This document shows, one piece after another, positions 11,012 through 22,909 of a stretch of DNA of 64,000 bases. Origin of the DNA: Gigantopelta aegis (Eukaryota > Mollusca > Gastropoda > Neomphalida > Peltospiridae); contig NC_054704.1 in NCBI RefSeq assembly GCF_016097555.1, positions 43,065,751 through 43,129,750 of the forward strand, in the 5' to 3' direction. The notes beneath the pieces are model-generated. The model searched no databases. It was not told the DNA's origin and was given only the letters and a program-made list of their open reading frames with translations. The first letter of the stretch is position 1. Every line of letters begins with the position of its first letter. A program made the position numbers and the translations under genes.

Positions 11012-12140
11012 TACCTATATACACGTGCACCTGTGTGCCTCCCCACTTTTTGGCACCTTCCTATGTACACCTGTGAGTATATAATTGTACATGTTAATTA
11101 TATATTTCTTGAATATTTAACATAGTGATAATATGATCTCTAAATTTATACCTGTAAACATTAATTTCTCGATTCCAGAATGTTTGTTACAGCTATTTTA
11201 AAGGTTCTAGAAGATGTACATCATGTTTTGTTTTGCTTTTGTTTAGTTTTTTTATCCACAGCTAGGACCCCTGTTTACATTTGTAACCATCATAACGACA
11301 GGGAAAAAGACAAAAGTACATGCCGTTCCTCTAACTGGGTATATAAGTTGAAAATATTACAAAATATAATGCCATGTGCAGGGATATATACATGTAGTAT
11401 ATATATATATACTATAAAATTTCAGTTTCAGGTGCAACACAAATCATCATTCAGTTGAATTCTATAAAATGAAGACACTAAAAACTTGTTGGATTAGAAA
11501 CTCTTTTCTCATTCAGTAAGTATATATTGTTCAAACACGCTTTCACCTTGTGATGATGCTGGAGGTATCCTATGCCCGGATCTTCGGTGTACCTCAAAAA
11601 TCCAGTGTCTATATAAGGAATTTCATTGATTTTCATTTGGAAATGTATTATCTTGGTCGGCTAGGTGTTTCTATGGAAGATTGTCATAAGCATAATGCCC
11701 GTTAGTGACCGTCTGTGCCCTTTTTAAAGCTGGACCATCCCTTTTTAGAAGTTTTCTGAATCTGTCTCCGATGACCGCGGTGTATATGCATTCACAATGA
11801 AATATTTCCATTTTCTTCATGTTGCTGGAGCAGCAGGAATATTGTTCCAATTTTGGTCTCAGTACACTCAAAATCTTGAGTTCTCATTTTGTTTTTGCAG
11901 AATCCTAGTACTATAAAATAACACAGACGTGCGAAACTTCCTTCAAAGAAATTGGAACGTCTCTTCTGCCATTCGTTTTTGAGTCTGGCATTAGCCTGCC
12001 CTCTGGTGTCAGCAGTTCTTCAGCCTTCAGAGGCTCGGTGTATCCACGGTTGTCTCTCCTTCTTCCAGGGGATTTTCCACGCGGTTGCCGCCGTCTCATC
12101 ATTGTAATTATCAATCTGAAAGCTGAACATCACATGTTAA
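10500..12140. other. Intergenic, no confident gene
   Basis: It holds a TA/CA microsatellite near 10970-11010. A weak exon candidate on the minus strand lies at 11911-12114 (listed separately). Nothing else recognisable. Confidence 0.5.
11911..12114 (-). CDS. Possible unrecognised exon (low confidence)
   Basis: A 67-codon frame reading MMRRRQPRGKSPGRRR near its start is richer in GC and CpG than its surroundings. It is preceded on the minus strand by an acceptor-like CTTTCAG at about 12120. The predicted peptide is basic with a KAEELLTPEGRLMP stretch. I do not recognise it. No consensus donor was found, so it may be a last exon, a repeat fragment or chance. Confidence 0.15.
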   Translation of the reverse strand: MIITMMRRRQPRGKSPGRRRDNRGYTEPLKAEELLTPEGRLMPDSKTNGRRDVPISLKEVSHVCVIL

Positions 12141-12199
12141 TGTAGTTAATTAATTATTTGCATGGCGGCCATAGCATGGGTTGTTGATAGGTGGAGATG

Positions 12200-12428
12200 C
12201 AGTATCAGGAGTGGATACAAGGGGAGTGGAGGGGGCTGGAAAATCGCCTCCATAAATATGTTCAAGTGGGGTTTTTTTTTTGGGGGGGGGGGTTGGGGGG
12301 GTGCTTTCAAAAAACAAAAAATTAACTGGGTTGCTCTTTTTATGAGTTTGTCCATGTGTCCCTTACCTGTTAGTCCCCAACCCCCCCCCCCCCCCCAAAA
12401 AAAAATTAATCCTGGATCCACCCCTATT
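12200..12428. mobile_element. Degenerate hAT-like MITE
   Basis: The left end (AGGAGTGGATACAAGG) and right end (CCTGGATCCACCCCT) are imperfect inverted repeats. They match the GGGGTGGATCCAG style of termini seen at 13732. The interior carries poly-G, poly-C and poly-A tracts. Confidence 0.4.
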
Positions 12429-12602
12429 ATGTGGGGAGATATTTAGTATTTCAAAAAATTTCTGTATAACTAACCGAAGCCCAACAAATAGTACTGTTAT
12501 ACAGAACCGTGCCCAACATAAGATAACTAGCGAAGTAGTAAAATAAAGCCAGAGGCATGTTTAGGGGGGCAAGCGCATGCAGTGTTGGCACCTAACATTA
12601 AA

Positions 12603-13080
12603 TGGAAGGAAGGAAATGGTTTATTTAACGATGCACTCAGCACATTTTATTTACAGTTATATGGCATCAGAAATATGGTTAAGGACCACACCAGAGCCAG
12701 TTTATCCTTGTAGCACATGTACCACATGCTTTTGTTAAAGTCTGTTTTTGTTTCATGACACCACTAGAGCACACTGATTTATTAATTATTGACTACTGGA
12801 TGTCAAACATTTGGTAATTTTGACATATAGTCTTAGAGAGAAAACCTGCACCATCCTACAGACAGAACTGCAAATACCACGGCCTTTGATATACCAGTCG
12901 CGGTGCACTGACTGGAACGAGAAATAGCCCAATGGACCCACCAATGGGGATTGATCCCAAACCGACCGTGCATCAGGTGTCCCGACCCTAGATGAGATGG
13001 GGGAAAAACCAATACAGGTTCGATTCTATGACAAAAGTGCCTTAAGTGAACACTTTACTAACTGAGCTAGTCACACCCCA
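12603..13080 (-). mobile_element. SINE composite (tail 1 fragment plus head A/tail 2 copy)
   Basis: 12603-12696 is a tail-1 fragment (GGAAGGAAATGGTTTATTTA side). 12738-12979 is a tail-2 SINE with the core and part of tRNA-like head A. 12980-13080 ends in another tRNA-like segment with a GGTTCGATTC B box. It reads as overlapping or nested insertions. Confidence 0.7.
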
Positions 13081-13136
13081 ACTAACTGAGATAAACAAGT
13101 ACATTAAACTGTGTTTTAGTATGTACACATACCAGA

Positions 13137-13462
13137 AATAAAGAAATGTTTTATTTAACGACTCACTCAACACATTTTATTTACGGTTATATGGCGTCAG
13201 ACATATGGTTAAGGACCACACAGATATCGAGAGGAAAACTGCTGTCACCACTTCATGGGCTATTCTTTTCGATTAGCAGCAAGGGATATTTTATATACAC
13301 CATCCCACAGACAGGGTAGTACATACCATGGCCTTTGATATACCAGTCATGGTGCACTGGCTGAAACGAGAAATAGCCCAATGGGCCCACTGACAGGAAT
13401 CGATCCCAGACCAACTGCACATCGGGCGAGAGCTTTACCACTAGGCTACGTCCTGCCTGACT
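13137..13462 (-). mobile_element. SINE, head A + tail 1, with 13-bp target duplication
   Basis: A complete copy on the minus strand. The tRNA-like head has a TAGCCTAGTGG-type A box and a GGGATCGATTCC-type B box. The core (CAGCAGT...CTTCATGGGCTA side) and tail 1 (TTTAACGACTCACTCAACAC side) follow. It is flanked by TACACATACCAGA at 13124-13136 and 13463-13475. Confidence 0.9.
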
Positions 13463-13575
13463 TACACATACCAGATGACAGAGAAAAACCTCAGTAGATC
13501 CACAGCGGGGAATTGATCCTAGTACCCTTCACATCTTAGTTGATTGGTCCACAACTGAGCTATACCCCACCCATA
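13463..13575 (-). repeat. tRNA-like SINE head fragment (third type)
   Basis: On the minus strand it reads GGGTATAGCTCAGTTG (A box) and, further in, CTAGGATCAATTCC (degenerate B box). It resembles the segment at 12980-13080 and lacks core and tail. Confidence 0.45.
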
Positions 13576-13671
13576 TATCGTTAAAAACAAAACAAGCATT
13601 CTGAGAGTACTGCTAAATTAAAGCAATACATGTCCACTATCAGGCCAAACAGATTTTCATATCTCCTAAAT

Positions 13672-14095
13672 TCAAAGGCCATAATTCTGCGAAAAGTGGG
13701 CAAATCACCATGAAAGTTAAACAGTACATGACAGTGGTGGATCCAGAAAATCCATTATGGGGGGGCCCCCAGTGACATGAGGTGGAATGCCAAGGGAACT
13801 TTGGAGGGGGATTGTAAAAAAAAAAAAAATTAATATATAATAAAATTATAACTATCTCAAAATTTTGGGGGGGGGGGGGGGGGCGGACCCCTGTGGCCCT
13901 CCTAGATCCACCTCTGCATGATAAAGCTATATACAAAATTTCAGTTCAATATTTGAAGGCATTGTGAGAAAAAATCCAGAAAATTATATGTGGGAGAGAC
14001 GGACAGACAGACGAATGGCCAGACAGATGGACGGACAGACAGACAGACAAAGATGAAACCTATAGTCCCCTCTGGTTGGACAGGTAGGGGACTAA
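13672..14095 (-). repeat. Interspersed repeat carrying AGTCCCCT and GTCTGTC runs
   Basis: On the minus strand it begins near AGTCCCCTACC, passes through TATAGGTTTCATC and a run of GTCTGTCTGTCC, then a TTTATCATGTACTGTT segment. It is interrupted by the MITE at 13732-13916. Related copies lie at 14755-14970 and 39040-39270. Confidence 0.65.
13732..13916. mobile_element. hAT-like MITE, 185 bp, 5-bp target duplication
   Basis: The termini CAGTGGTGGATCCAG and CTAGATCCACCTCTG are imperfect inverted repeats, flanked by CATGA at 13727-13731 and 13917-13921. The related repeat copies at 14755-14970 and 39040-39270 lack the insert and serve as empty sites, which fixes the boundaries. The poly-G interior is typical of these elements. 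Confidence 0.8.
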
Positions 14096-14754
14096 TAATC
14101 CTTCCTTACCTGGTTATATTCACCTTTACCAAGGTAACAATGATTTAGTCAGCTTCCACAAAGGTTAGTTTTCAAATAAAGCGTTAATAAAAGTTTTATA
14201 CTAAATACACAATCCAACCATTTCTACTTGACCCAACAAAGAAGAAGATATCACTGTATCATCCAAAACCGTGACTAATTTGTTCATTACAATGAATGTT
14301 AGTAACAAATGAATTTCAAGCAGGAAAAAAAATACAACCTTCTAGTTTCCATGGTTATGCTTAGATCAAAATAGTAAGAGATACCACATATTAAAAATGT
14401 ATAATTTTTTTTTAAATATTAACTCATGGTACAGTGTTGTAGATAATAGAAGTATATCGATTTTTTATGAAAAATTAGTTTTTCAGTGCGAAATGCTAAA
14501 ATGGGAGTTGTTGAAAAGACCCTGTGTAAGGTCTTTGCTAGAACTGACCACATGGATGAAGTGGTTAATGGTGCTGGTGGAGGTGATGGGGGGTGGGGAA
14601 GAGGGGGATATGATGGGGGGGGGGTGTTGTGTCAACTTTCTGTATATCCACCATACAACCCACAAAATAAAATTTAATTTAAACCAAGTTTGCAGCATCC
14701 CCAACAGACAGATATAAAATTATAATTATGACATCTCCCACCTCCAATTGGTAG

Positions 14755-14970
14755 ATTCAGAAGGGGTGGGAGGGGACTATAGGTTTCATCTCCATCCTTT
14801 TTGTTCGTCTGTCAGTCTGTCCAACATGTAGTTTTTCGGATGTTTTTTCATGTCTTGAGATGTTGAGCTGAAATGTTGTGTATAACTTTATCATGTACTG
14901 TTACAGATCATGTTTGGCTTTCATGGCGATTTACCCATTTTTCACAGTTATGGTCCTTGAACTACTAAAA
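14755..14970 (+). repeat. Interspersed AGTCCCCT-type repeat, uninterrupted copy
   Basis: It carries GGGGACTATAGGTTTCATC, GTTCGTCTGTCAGTCTG, then CTTTATCATGTACTGTTAC and CATGGCGATTTACCCA. It is homologous to the minus-strand copy at 13672-14095 without the MITE. Confidence 0.65.
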
Positions 14971-14983
14971 AAAAACCCGGCCG

Positions 14984-15675
14984 TCATCTGACACAAAAAA
15001 AAATCTAACTTTTGTTAGAGTTGTCGGAATAATATGGTTTTGGTGTCATTTTATATTTTTCAGATCATGTTGAAACCAATTCTGCTATGAAAATGAACAT
15101 ATAATATCCTTTTAATGCATCAAAATAAAACAAATTTGTTATGTTAATCCATAGATAGATCCAATGATAAGATGGATTAGAGACGAGTGAATATCTGCAC
15201 TGCCAGGACACTCTGGTGATATTTCACTACTGTTAAATGCAGAATAGGGCTCAATGTCAGCTAATTGAAAGTTAGTACCCCAAATGCTATCTAATTTACC
15301 CACAAAAGATTAGATAGCTGCACCCAAATTGACAGTGCCAGAGCGGGAGAGCCAAGCCAATTAAAAAGTGGGATTTTTAGTTATCTGGATGGTGTACAGA
15401 TCGCTCAGGATTTAAATGGAATTGAATTAATGATCGGACTAGGTGTAGGCTAAAGCATGAACCTAGTTGTATTCCATACATCAAAGTATATGGTAAAAAG
15501 ATAGTGGATCAACAAAATTAGCAAAATTGGATTTTGATGCATTAAAAGGATATTATACGTTCTTTTTTAAAGCAGAATTGGTTTCAACATGATACAAAAC
15601 AAATAAAATGACACCAAAACCACATTAATCCGACAACTCTAACAAACGTTAGATTTTTTTGTGTCAGACGATGAC
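14984..15675. mobile_element. Foldback element with ~145-bp arms
   Basis: The left arm (14984-15126) and right arm (about 15530-15675) are imperfect inverted copies that share GTCTGACACAAAAAA-type ends, TTAGAGTTGTCGG and TTTTAATGCATCAAAA. They enclose about 400 bp without a recognisable gene. It is MITE or foldback-like. Confidence 0.7.
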
Positions 15676-15679
15676 CATT

Positions 15680-16440
15680 GTGGAAAATGGTTGGTGGCCA
15701 TCTTGGAAAATGGCCACCATCCTGGAATTTAAGTGGATTATTTTAGCAACATTGGCTTCAGCATAGGCTACAAAATATAAAATGACACAAAAACCTCCTT
15801 AATTGGACAAGCTAATCAATTTCTATGAGAAAATATTAAATTTACGATCCAAATGGCGGCCATCTTGAAAAATCACTGCATCTTGAAATTTTAGGTGGAT
15901 TATTTTAGCACTATTTGCTTTATCATAGTCTAAAACATAAGAAACGACACCATAACCTCCTCAATCGGACAACCCAATCATGTTCCATGAGAAAAGGTAT
16001 AATTTAAAGCAATATTTTTGGAGCGGGACGCAGCCCATTGATAAAGCGTTTGCTTGATGCGTGATCAGTCTGGGACCAATCCCCATCGATGGGGTGGGCC
16101 CATTGGGCTGTTTCTTGCTCCAGCCAGTGCACCATGACTGGTATATCAAAGGCTGTGGTATGTGTTATCTTGATTGTGGGAAGATTGCATATAAAAGATC
16201 CCATGCTGCTATTCGAAAAGAGTAGCCCATGAAGTGGCGACAGCGGGTTTCCTCTCTCAATATCTGTGTGGTCTTTAACCATATGTCCGACCCCATATAA
16301 CAGTAAATAAAATGTGTTGAGTGCGACGTTAAATAAAACATTTCCTTCCTTCATATAATTTAAAGATCCAGATGATGGCCATCTTGGAAAATAGCAATTT
16401 TTTTCAATTTCAAGTGGCTAGGACCGTTTTCTTGTCAAGT
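15680..16440. repeat. Degenerate tandem repeats with 'GGCCATCTTGGAAAA' motif
   Basis: The units share GGCCATCTTGGAAAATG, a TGGATTATTTTAGCA segment and a 'CCTCCTTAATTGGACAA' segment, repeated about every 150 bp. A SINE at 16010-16353 interrupts them. No coding frame. Confidence 0.6.
16010..16353 (+). mobile_element. SINE, head A + tail 1, with 12-bp target duplication
   Basis: A near-complete copy: tRNA-like head, core (GTAGCCCATGAAGTGGCGAC) and tail 1 ending TTTCCTTCCTTC. TATAATTTAAAG flanks it at 15998-16009 and 16354-16365. Confidence 0.88.
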
Positions 16441-17000
16441 GATCCATAGCCATTTTCATGCTTGCATCACCAACTGAATGATTCTTCCCCAAAACCACTC
16501 TTATCTGCTCCACTATAATAAGTCATAAATTAGACGCAAATAGAAAGTTCAACTCGGTGTGTGTTCGAGGAAGATGACAATACCCTGAACAGTCAATGTA
16601 AATCATGAAAACATACAGAGCAGCTGGAATTTTCAAGTAATATATAAATATTTCATCAGCCACAAGACATTAATCATTGTAAGTTAAGAAAGAATAAAAA
16701 AGAAAAGAAAATGAAAGTAAGAAAAAAAGAAAGAATACAAACATTAAAAAAAAAATGTAAAAAGAAGAAAAAAGAAAAATAAAACAAATCAAAAAGAAAA
16801 TAAATTAAGGAAACCGAAACTAAAGAGAAATAATATTAGTTTGTTTTGATATTGATTTTATTTGGCAAGGTTTTGGATCAAGTCTATCAAACCAGGACAA
16901 AGAAACATAATACTGAAATGTAGGAATATAATATTTTATTTTTAATACATTGTATTAACTAGGTAACAGCTAAAAGTGAGATAAATTAAATACTGTATAT
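16366..17000. other. Intergenic, nothing recognised
   Basis: AT-rich with purine-rich AAAGAAAA runs at 16685-16800. No gene or element identified. Confidence 0.5.
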
Positions 17001-17003
17001 AAA

Positions 17004-17152
17004 CATGGGTGTATTTAGAGAATAGCTAACGAGCTACGAGGAATTATGAATTATCTGTCCCTCGCCAAAGGCTCAGGTTTACAACATTCATTCACGAGGG
17101 ACAGATAATTCGTAACTCCTCGTAGCGAGTTGGTTATTCTCTTTATACCCAT
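17004..17152. mobile_element. Foldback/MITE-like hairpin
   Basis: The arms 17018-17064 and about 17097-17141 are near-perfect inverted copies (GAGAATAGCTAACGAG, TTATCTGTCCCTCG) around a loop of about 30 bases. The similarity continues a few bases outward on both sides. Confidence 0.7.
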
Positions 17153-17724
17153 TGTCAATTTTAATTAATTTTTAATGTAAAAATTCCTCTGCAGTCTACA
17201 ACAAAGTCATCAGCCATTACGTCATATAATCTTACGCGAATTACATGACGTAATGTAAGTGACGTCATAGCATAACAGTTTTTTTTACAGCCAAATGTTT
17301 ACAGTACAAAATAATACAAATGTATTTGCATTTGAAAATAATTATTTTTATATATTACTAAAGCCGCTGCTTATGAAAATATACCATTTCATGTTTACGA
17401 AACAAATGAGTCCATTTGTTTTTGTAAATCTTTGTAGATCATATAACATATGTGTAATCTGACTCATGAATGGAAACATATGAATGAAAGTGAAGTTCCG
17501 GCCATGACAAGCAACCAACCAAACGTCGTGATTTTGAAGCCAGCCAATCAGTGGCTGTAGAAGCAATCTGCACACTGTGCAGAGATCGAAAAAATATTAC
17601 CCCGTATATTTGAGCCCATATGAGTAATAAGTATATATACACACACACACACACACACATTTCATTTTATTTCAACTTATTGTCATGCTTATATCCAATT
17701 TAGGTTCAAGCATGCTGTCCTTGA

Positions 17725-18210
17725 CACACACACCTCAGCTATCTGTCCAGGACAGTGGGTTAGTTGTTAGTGGTTACTGAGAGAGAAAAGGGTGTAGTGA
17801 CCCATTGAGTCGTTAAAACTCACTCTAGGTAGGAACTGAGAGAGCACATTGATTTTTTATCTTATCGGCTATTGGATGTCAAACATATGGTCATTCTGAC
17901 ACTGTTGTTTTGGTTTTTTTAGAGGAAACCCGCTGTCGCCACATGGGCTACTCTTTTACGACAGGCAGCAAGGGGTCTTTTATTTGTGCTTCCCAGAGGC
18001 AGGAGAGCACAAACCATGGCCTTTGTTGAACCAATTATGGATCACTGGTCAGTGCAAGTGGTTTACACCTATTCATTGAACCTTGCGGAGCACTCACTCA
18101 GGGTTTGGAGTCGGTATCTGGATTAACAATCCCATGACTCGACTGGGATCCGAACCCAGTACCTACCAGCCTGTAGACCGATGGCCTAACCATGATGCTA
18201 CAGAGGCCGG
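17725..18210 (-). mobile_element. SINE, head B + tail 2
   Basis: On the minus strand the second tRNA-like head reads CCGGCCTCTGTAGCATCATG (A-box region) and GGTTCGGATCCC (B box). It is followed by the common core (AGTAGCCCATGTGGCGACAG) and tail 2 (TTGACATCCAATAGCCGATA). The piece at 17725-17835 is a related head-B-like fragment next to it. Confidence 0.75.
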
Positions 18211-18298
18211 TGAGAGAGAGAGAGAGAGAGAGACAGAGAGACAGAGAGACAGACAGAGACAGAGACAGAGAGACAAAAACAGAGAGACAGACAGACAC
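18211..18298. repeat. (GA)n/(GACA)n microsatellite
   Basis: A GAGA run grading into GACAGA and GAGACAGACA. Confidence 0.9.
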
Positions 18299-18311
18299 AC
18301 CCATACATATG

Positions 18312-20562
18312 CAGTGTTTCAGCTAGGATTTTGACAGGGCAGGGCGTTAATTTAATTGTTGGGCATTTTTTAATGTGAAAGTCATATTTTTAAGGCTGGA
18401 TGTGACAGACTTATCGATATTCATAAAAAAAAATCATACATTTCTTTCCCTGCTTTTTAACAAAAAATGTATTCTGAAATTTTGATATTTTTTGTAAAAA
18501 AGTACATTCATGGCCATAGTTAATATTACTGTACCATTGCACTAAATATAGACACAATTAAGCCATAATTAAAAATTACAAAATGTTGGATCACCTATAA
18601 AAATCCTAGTCTTTATACCATTTAATACGACCCACAAATGTAAAGTAAAATATATAAATAAAATAATTAAAAGATATCTAAAAAAAAAAGAAAAAAAGAA
18701 AGAATTATTACAAATACATAGCAAGACATAAAGAAACAAAGGAACAAACAAATAAATAAATTGGCATATGGATATATTTGCAACTGCATTTAATTTCTGA
18801 CACTAAACGCTATTATTAAAGATGATGGTCTAAATAAATTTCATTTTTAAGCTTTTGCAGACGAATGAATGAATGAATGCTTAAAGACACCCCAGCACAC
18901 AAAAACTATATCTGCTTTTGGGTGTCTATCAATGGTAAATGTATAACAGAATTGATGCAACATCAATATAAACAAATTCTAAAATTATTTTAGTTAAATA
19001 CACAGTGTAAAAAGCTGCGAGTACCAGTCTTGTAAGTTTGCTTTATGACATATTATAAGAATGCAAGTAATGTTGCATTTATAATGACAGGTTATGTCAA
19101 TTAAAACTATATATATGTCTTGCAATGGCCACCTAACTGCTTAGCTTAGTAACTGGTTTAACGTGTCCATATACAACTAGGGTTTCAAACACGCCTATCC
19201 CGGGTCCGGCCTCAGACAGGATCGGGGGTCTGATTCGGGACAGGGATAACCTAACAAATAGGGGAAATTTTGATTAACGCCAGAAGTATAAAAAGGGGAG
19301 AGTTGGAGTTAAAAAGTTTTGGCTGTGCCCTTAAAGAAAAATATCAACATTCCTAACCTATATAAATTATTAATATAATATATTTTCGGTGCTAATTTAG
19401 ATGGGCTGGTCTAAAATTAATAATAATTATTAACCAATATTCATTAAGCATATTTTAAACATTGGTTTGACCAGGTGGGGGGGGGGGGGAGGGGAGGCCG
19501 GCCCTACACAAAACCTAAGGCCAAACCGCTTACGCATATAGCCCCAAAGAATGCCCTAACTCCCGGCATCCCATCACCCCCACCCACCCACCGTGTCCAA
19601 CCGCAGTTCAGTCCAATCCTGGCAGCCTACTAGTTGTTTAGGAAGTTATTATAACTTCCCAAACCGGCGTCACTTGAAGAGTAACGCCAAAGGGTTATAA
19701 GAGTTTAATCGCTGGTGCCACCAGGAGAGTGGAACAAAACATCCAGCAATGATTAATTTAATATTTCATTTTAAATACCAAGCCTGCAGAAGGAGAGAGG
19801 TGAACCTGGCCGATCCATGGAAAAACAGGAGACTCCTCAGTTGTCCTCCAAAACAACACGATTACGTTATTTAGAAGACGCGGCAAACTTTAATCTATAA
19901 TACCTAGGGCAGTAGACGAGGTAATATTAACCAAGCCACTACCAAAGGCACAGACCAGACACCTGCCCTGTTAAATTACATAATTTGTTTTTTTTATTAA
20001 AAATATAAAATAATGATTAAAATATGGATAAAATATACATAAACATAAACCTATCAAATTTATTTAAAAAACAAAAAAAACACAAAAAAACGCCCACCTA
20101 ACTGCATAAAATAGTTATCAAACAATTACTTTAAAAACCTATTAGTTATGAATGGTTTACTTTCAACTGGGTGTTTGCTTAATTAGTTACATGATTTGTG
20201 GGTCTGTGTGTGATGGAGTGAGGATTACTCCTCAATCAAGCTTTTTAAGCCTGGCTGCCTTCTCACTGTCATAACGCCTAACAAAAGAAAAGAAAAAACA
20301 TGCCACAGTACCATTGTCACACGTTCACACCTGTGACCAAATGATGTATTGTCAAACATACCAACCCTGTACACACTTCGAACGGAAAGCAATTTTTTTT
20401 TTTTTTTTTAAATTATTTTTGTATATCAATGAATTAGAGCAGGGCAGCGATAATCAGGGGTAGGGCGCAAAAAACTGGACTGGGCAGCACAAAATGGGGC
20501 AGGGCGCCCCAAAACGGGGGCAGGGCACAGCACCCTTCTATTTATTGCTAACTAGATCACTG
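18312..20562. other. Intergenic; hAT-like end sequences at both edges
   Basis: CAGTGTTTCAGCTAGG at 18312 and GTTAGC...GATCACTG ending at 20562 could be the two ends of an hAT-type element. Low-complexity G-rich segments (GGGCAGGGCG) lie near each end. The end repeats match only in part and no target duplication is clear. No coding frame was found between them. 18861-18945 is a tail-3 SINE remnant (CACCCCAGCACA). Confidence 0.3.
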
Positions 20563-20572
20563 CATATATCGA

Positions 20573-20650
20573 GTGGTTATGGTGGTGGTCTGGGAACTGT
20601 GAGAGATTCAGTGCCTAAGGTTCAAGTCCCAGTGACAATTTGTGAAGCCA
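20573..20650 (+). repeat. tRNA-like SINE head fragment (single copy)
   Basis: It contains GTGGTTATGGTGGTGGTCTG and an exact-consensus B box GGTTCAAGTCCC. About 85% of its first 59 bases match the minus strand of the 118-bp minisatellite unit at 23347-24538. Confidence 0.6.
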
Positions 20651-21039
20651 AAAAGGATTTTTATTCTCTTTATATATTTGTATTTACAAGTTAAACCCGA
20701 CATACAACATATAGATATTCATAGAGAGAGAAAGAGATAGATATAATACATGTGTGTGCATGCTCCTGGTTGGAGTTTATGGGTGTTTAGTTAATATCAC
20801 GAGTCAAGCATATATGCTGTATTGTCGTAATATAGTCAATATATACAACAATACAGCATTCGCGCATGACTCGTTCCATGGAGTGGTACTAATGCCAGTG
20901 ATGCACCAAATTCAGTTCTCCGAATGTATTTTGAACTGAAAAGTGGATTCCGTGACGATACTCATTGACACACCGGCTGCAAAAGAACATAGAATCGCAC
21001 CGAAGCAAACTGGCACACGTACACCAAATACAGTTATGA

Positions 21040-21285
21040 TGCAACAGGAAGGTTGAGCACTTGCCTGATGTGTGGTCGGTCTGGGATCAATCCCTGTCGG
21101 TGGACCCATTGGGCTATTTCTTGTTCCAGCCAGTGCACCACAACTGGTATGTTAAAGGCTATGATATGTGCTATCCTGTCTGTGGGATGGTGCATATAAA
21201 AGATCTGTTGCTACTAATAGACTATATGTCAAAATGCAATAACTGATGATTACTAAATCAATGTGCTCGAGTGGTGTCGTTAAAA
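21040..21285 (+). mobile_element. SINE, head A + tail 2
   Basis: It has a truncated head (GGTCTGGGATCAATCC B box), a shortened core, and a tail 2 ending AATCAATGTGCTCGAGTGG and GTCGTTAAAAG. Confidence 0.8.
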
Positions 21286-22556
21286 GTATCATTAGACTGG
21301 CCTTCACTGGTTGCATCAATTTTAAATGACGGCTTATGTAAGATGTCTCAAAAATGCTTCACTAAACTATTGGGGTTTGGTAATATTTAATTTTTGTTTT
21401 TTAAATTAATATTATTTACCGTTTGCCACAGCAGTTTTGAATCAGTTGTTGATACATCTCTAAATTTTTAAACTAATTTAACTTTATAACTTCTCCTTTT
21501 CCTCCAAATGAGTTTCTTATACTTCTTTTTAAATAAAAATGCATTTTGTTTTATTTCAGGTGTATTATTAATATTTCGACTAAACTGATGACAACTGTTC
21601 AAATCCCGTCAAAGCTGGCTGACACTTTCATTCATCTTTCTCATTTATCACCGTCTGCCCATCATTCTCATTATCTTAATATAAAAACCTTTCCAACTTC
21701 TCCCACGATTTCATTTTTTTCCCGACCGTCTGTCAGTTTCCTCTGTCTTCAGAGTTGTCCACACTATCGCCTATTTGTCTCAACTCCCTGTACTTCCCTG
21801 CACCCACCTGGCATCCTCATCCTCTGTCGCTAATAAAGCTGGTCTGACCCATAGCATGGGAGTATAGTAGGTGGTTACAGGTGCCTCTTAACAATGCCAG
21901 AAGTAACCATTGAACTGTCTCTGAAGTGGTCAGACTAAACCCACAGATAAAGCTGATGGGAAATGGCAGGTATGTGGCATGGACAGCCACATAGAGACAA
22001 GCTCCTGTTGTTGTTGGAGAGATAAAGACTGGGATGTGGAGGTGGACAGCGAAAGAAGATAGGAGGAGCAGCCTCTCCCTACAGCATTATGCAATAGTTG
22101 AACAGCACTATATATGCACATTGTATATAATACGTGATGGCCATACCTTACGTGTGGATTACCATTAGATTAATTCCTTATTAGTGTTACAGCATATTAG
22201 GGTACTACAGAGTGACAATGCAAATATTCTAGAATCAACAAGTAATTTGCAATGTACATCTAACAAAATGCTAGAATTTAGCATAGGTACTTGATGAAAG
22301 AAAAATAAACGATTTCCTTATGATAGAGTTACTGTATATTTAGCCACTATGATACGGTTACTGTATATGTAGCCATTATCGACATTGTAGACGAGTATGT
22401 GGAAGTTACTTTGTTACTAGTTCGTCAAGATAAACGTTTCAGCTCGTTATTTATCATTGTGATGTTTACTGTCACCATTGTCATAATGTTAAAAAAAGGG
22501 ACCGTAGATGTTTACCTTGGTGAACGTTATACCATCTCATTATGAAATATACCATC
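21286..22556. other. Intergenic, no confident gene
   Basis: A 95-codon frame at 21546-21833 follows an acceptor-like TTTATTTCAG and is followed by AATAAA. It is Ser/Pro/His-rich low complexity with no recognised homology, so it is not called a gene. Confidence 0.4.
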
Positions 22557-22909
22557 CAGGGCTTCTAGAATTTTTATACAATCCACTACCCATGGGATCA
22601 CTGATTTTAAAAATTTACTACTCACAATTAAAAATTCACTAGCCCTATTTTACTTTTAAGTTAATACAATTTTACTAAATAATAGTAATAATCAGATATG
22701 TCAACTAAATAGGAAGATAGAGCTTAAAAACACTAACATTGGGTGATGGTGGTGGGGGCAGGATATTCATATTTACAAAATAGACTTAACTGCAACATTT
22801 GACAAATGTTTTTCACTAGCCATGAGGCATGGCAATAGCAGTTATTTACTAGCCCAACATTGAATATCACTAGCCATGGGAGTGGGACTACCATAATCTG
22901 GAAGCCCTG
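22557..22909. mobile_element. hAT-like non-autonomous element, 353 bp, 5-bp target duplication
   Basis: The ends CAGGGCTTCTAGAATTT and the reverse complement of CAGGGCTTCCAGATTA match. They are flanked by CCATC at 22552-22556 and 22910-22914. No gene inside. Confidence 0.75.

Noticed and set aside
12146-12446. Gly/Pro-rich frames on both strands
   Set aside because: They are produced by poly-G, poly-C and poly-A tracts inside a MITE.
18083-18334. Arg/Glu-repeat and Ser/Leu-repeat frames
   Set aside because: They are translations of SINE head B and the GA microsatellite.
18312-20562. A 2.25-kb hAT element suggested by CAGTG ends
   Set aside because: The ends match over too few bases, the flanking 8-mers disagree and no transposase trace lies inside.
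21546-21833. 95-codon frame after an acceptor-like site and before AATAAA
   Set aside because: It is low-complexity with no recognised domain; the flanking signals are common by chance in AT-rich DNA.
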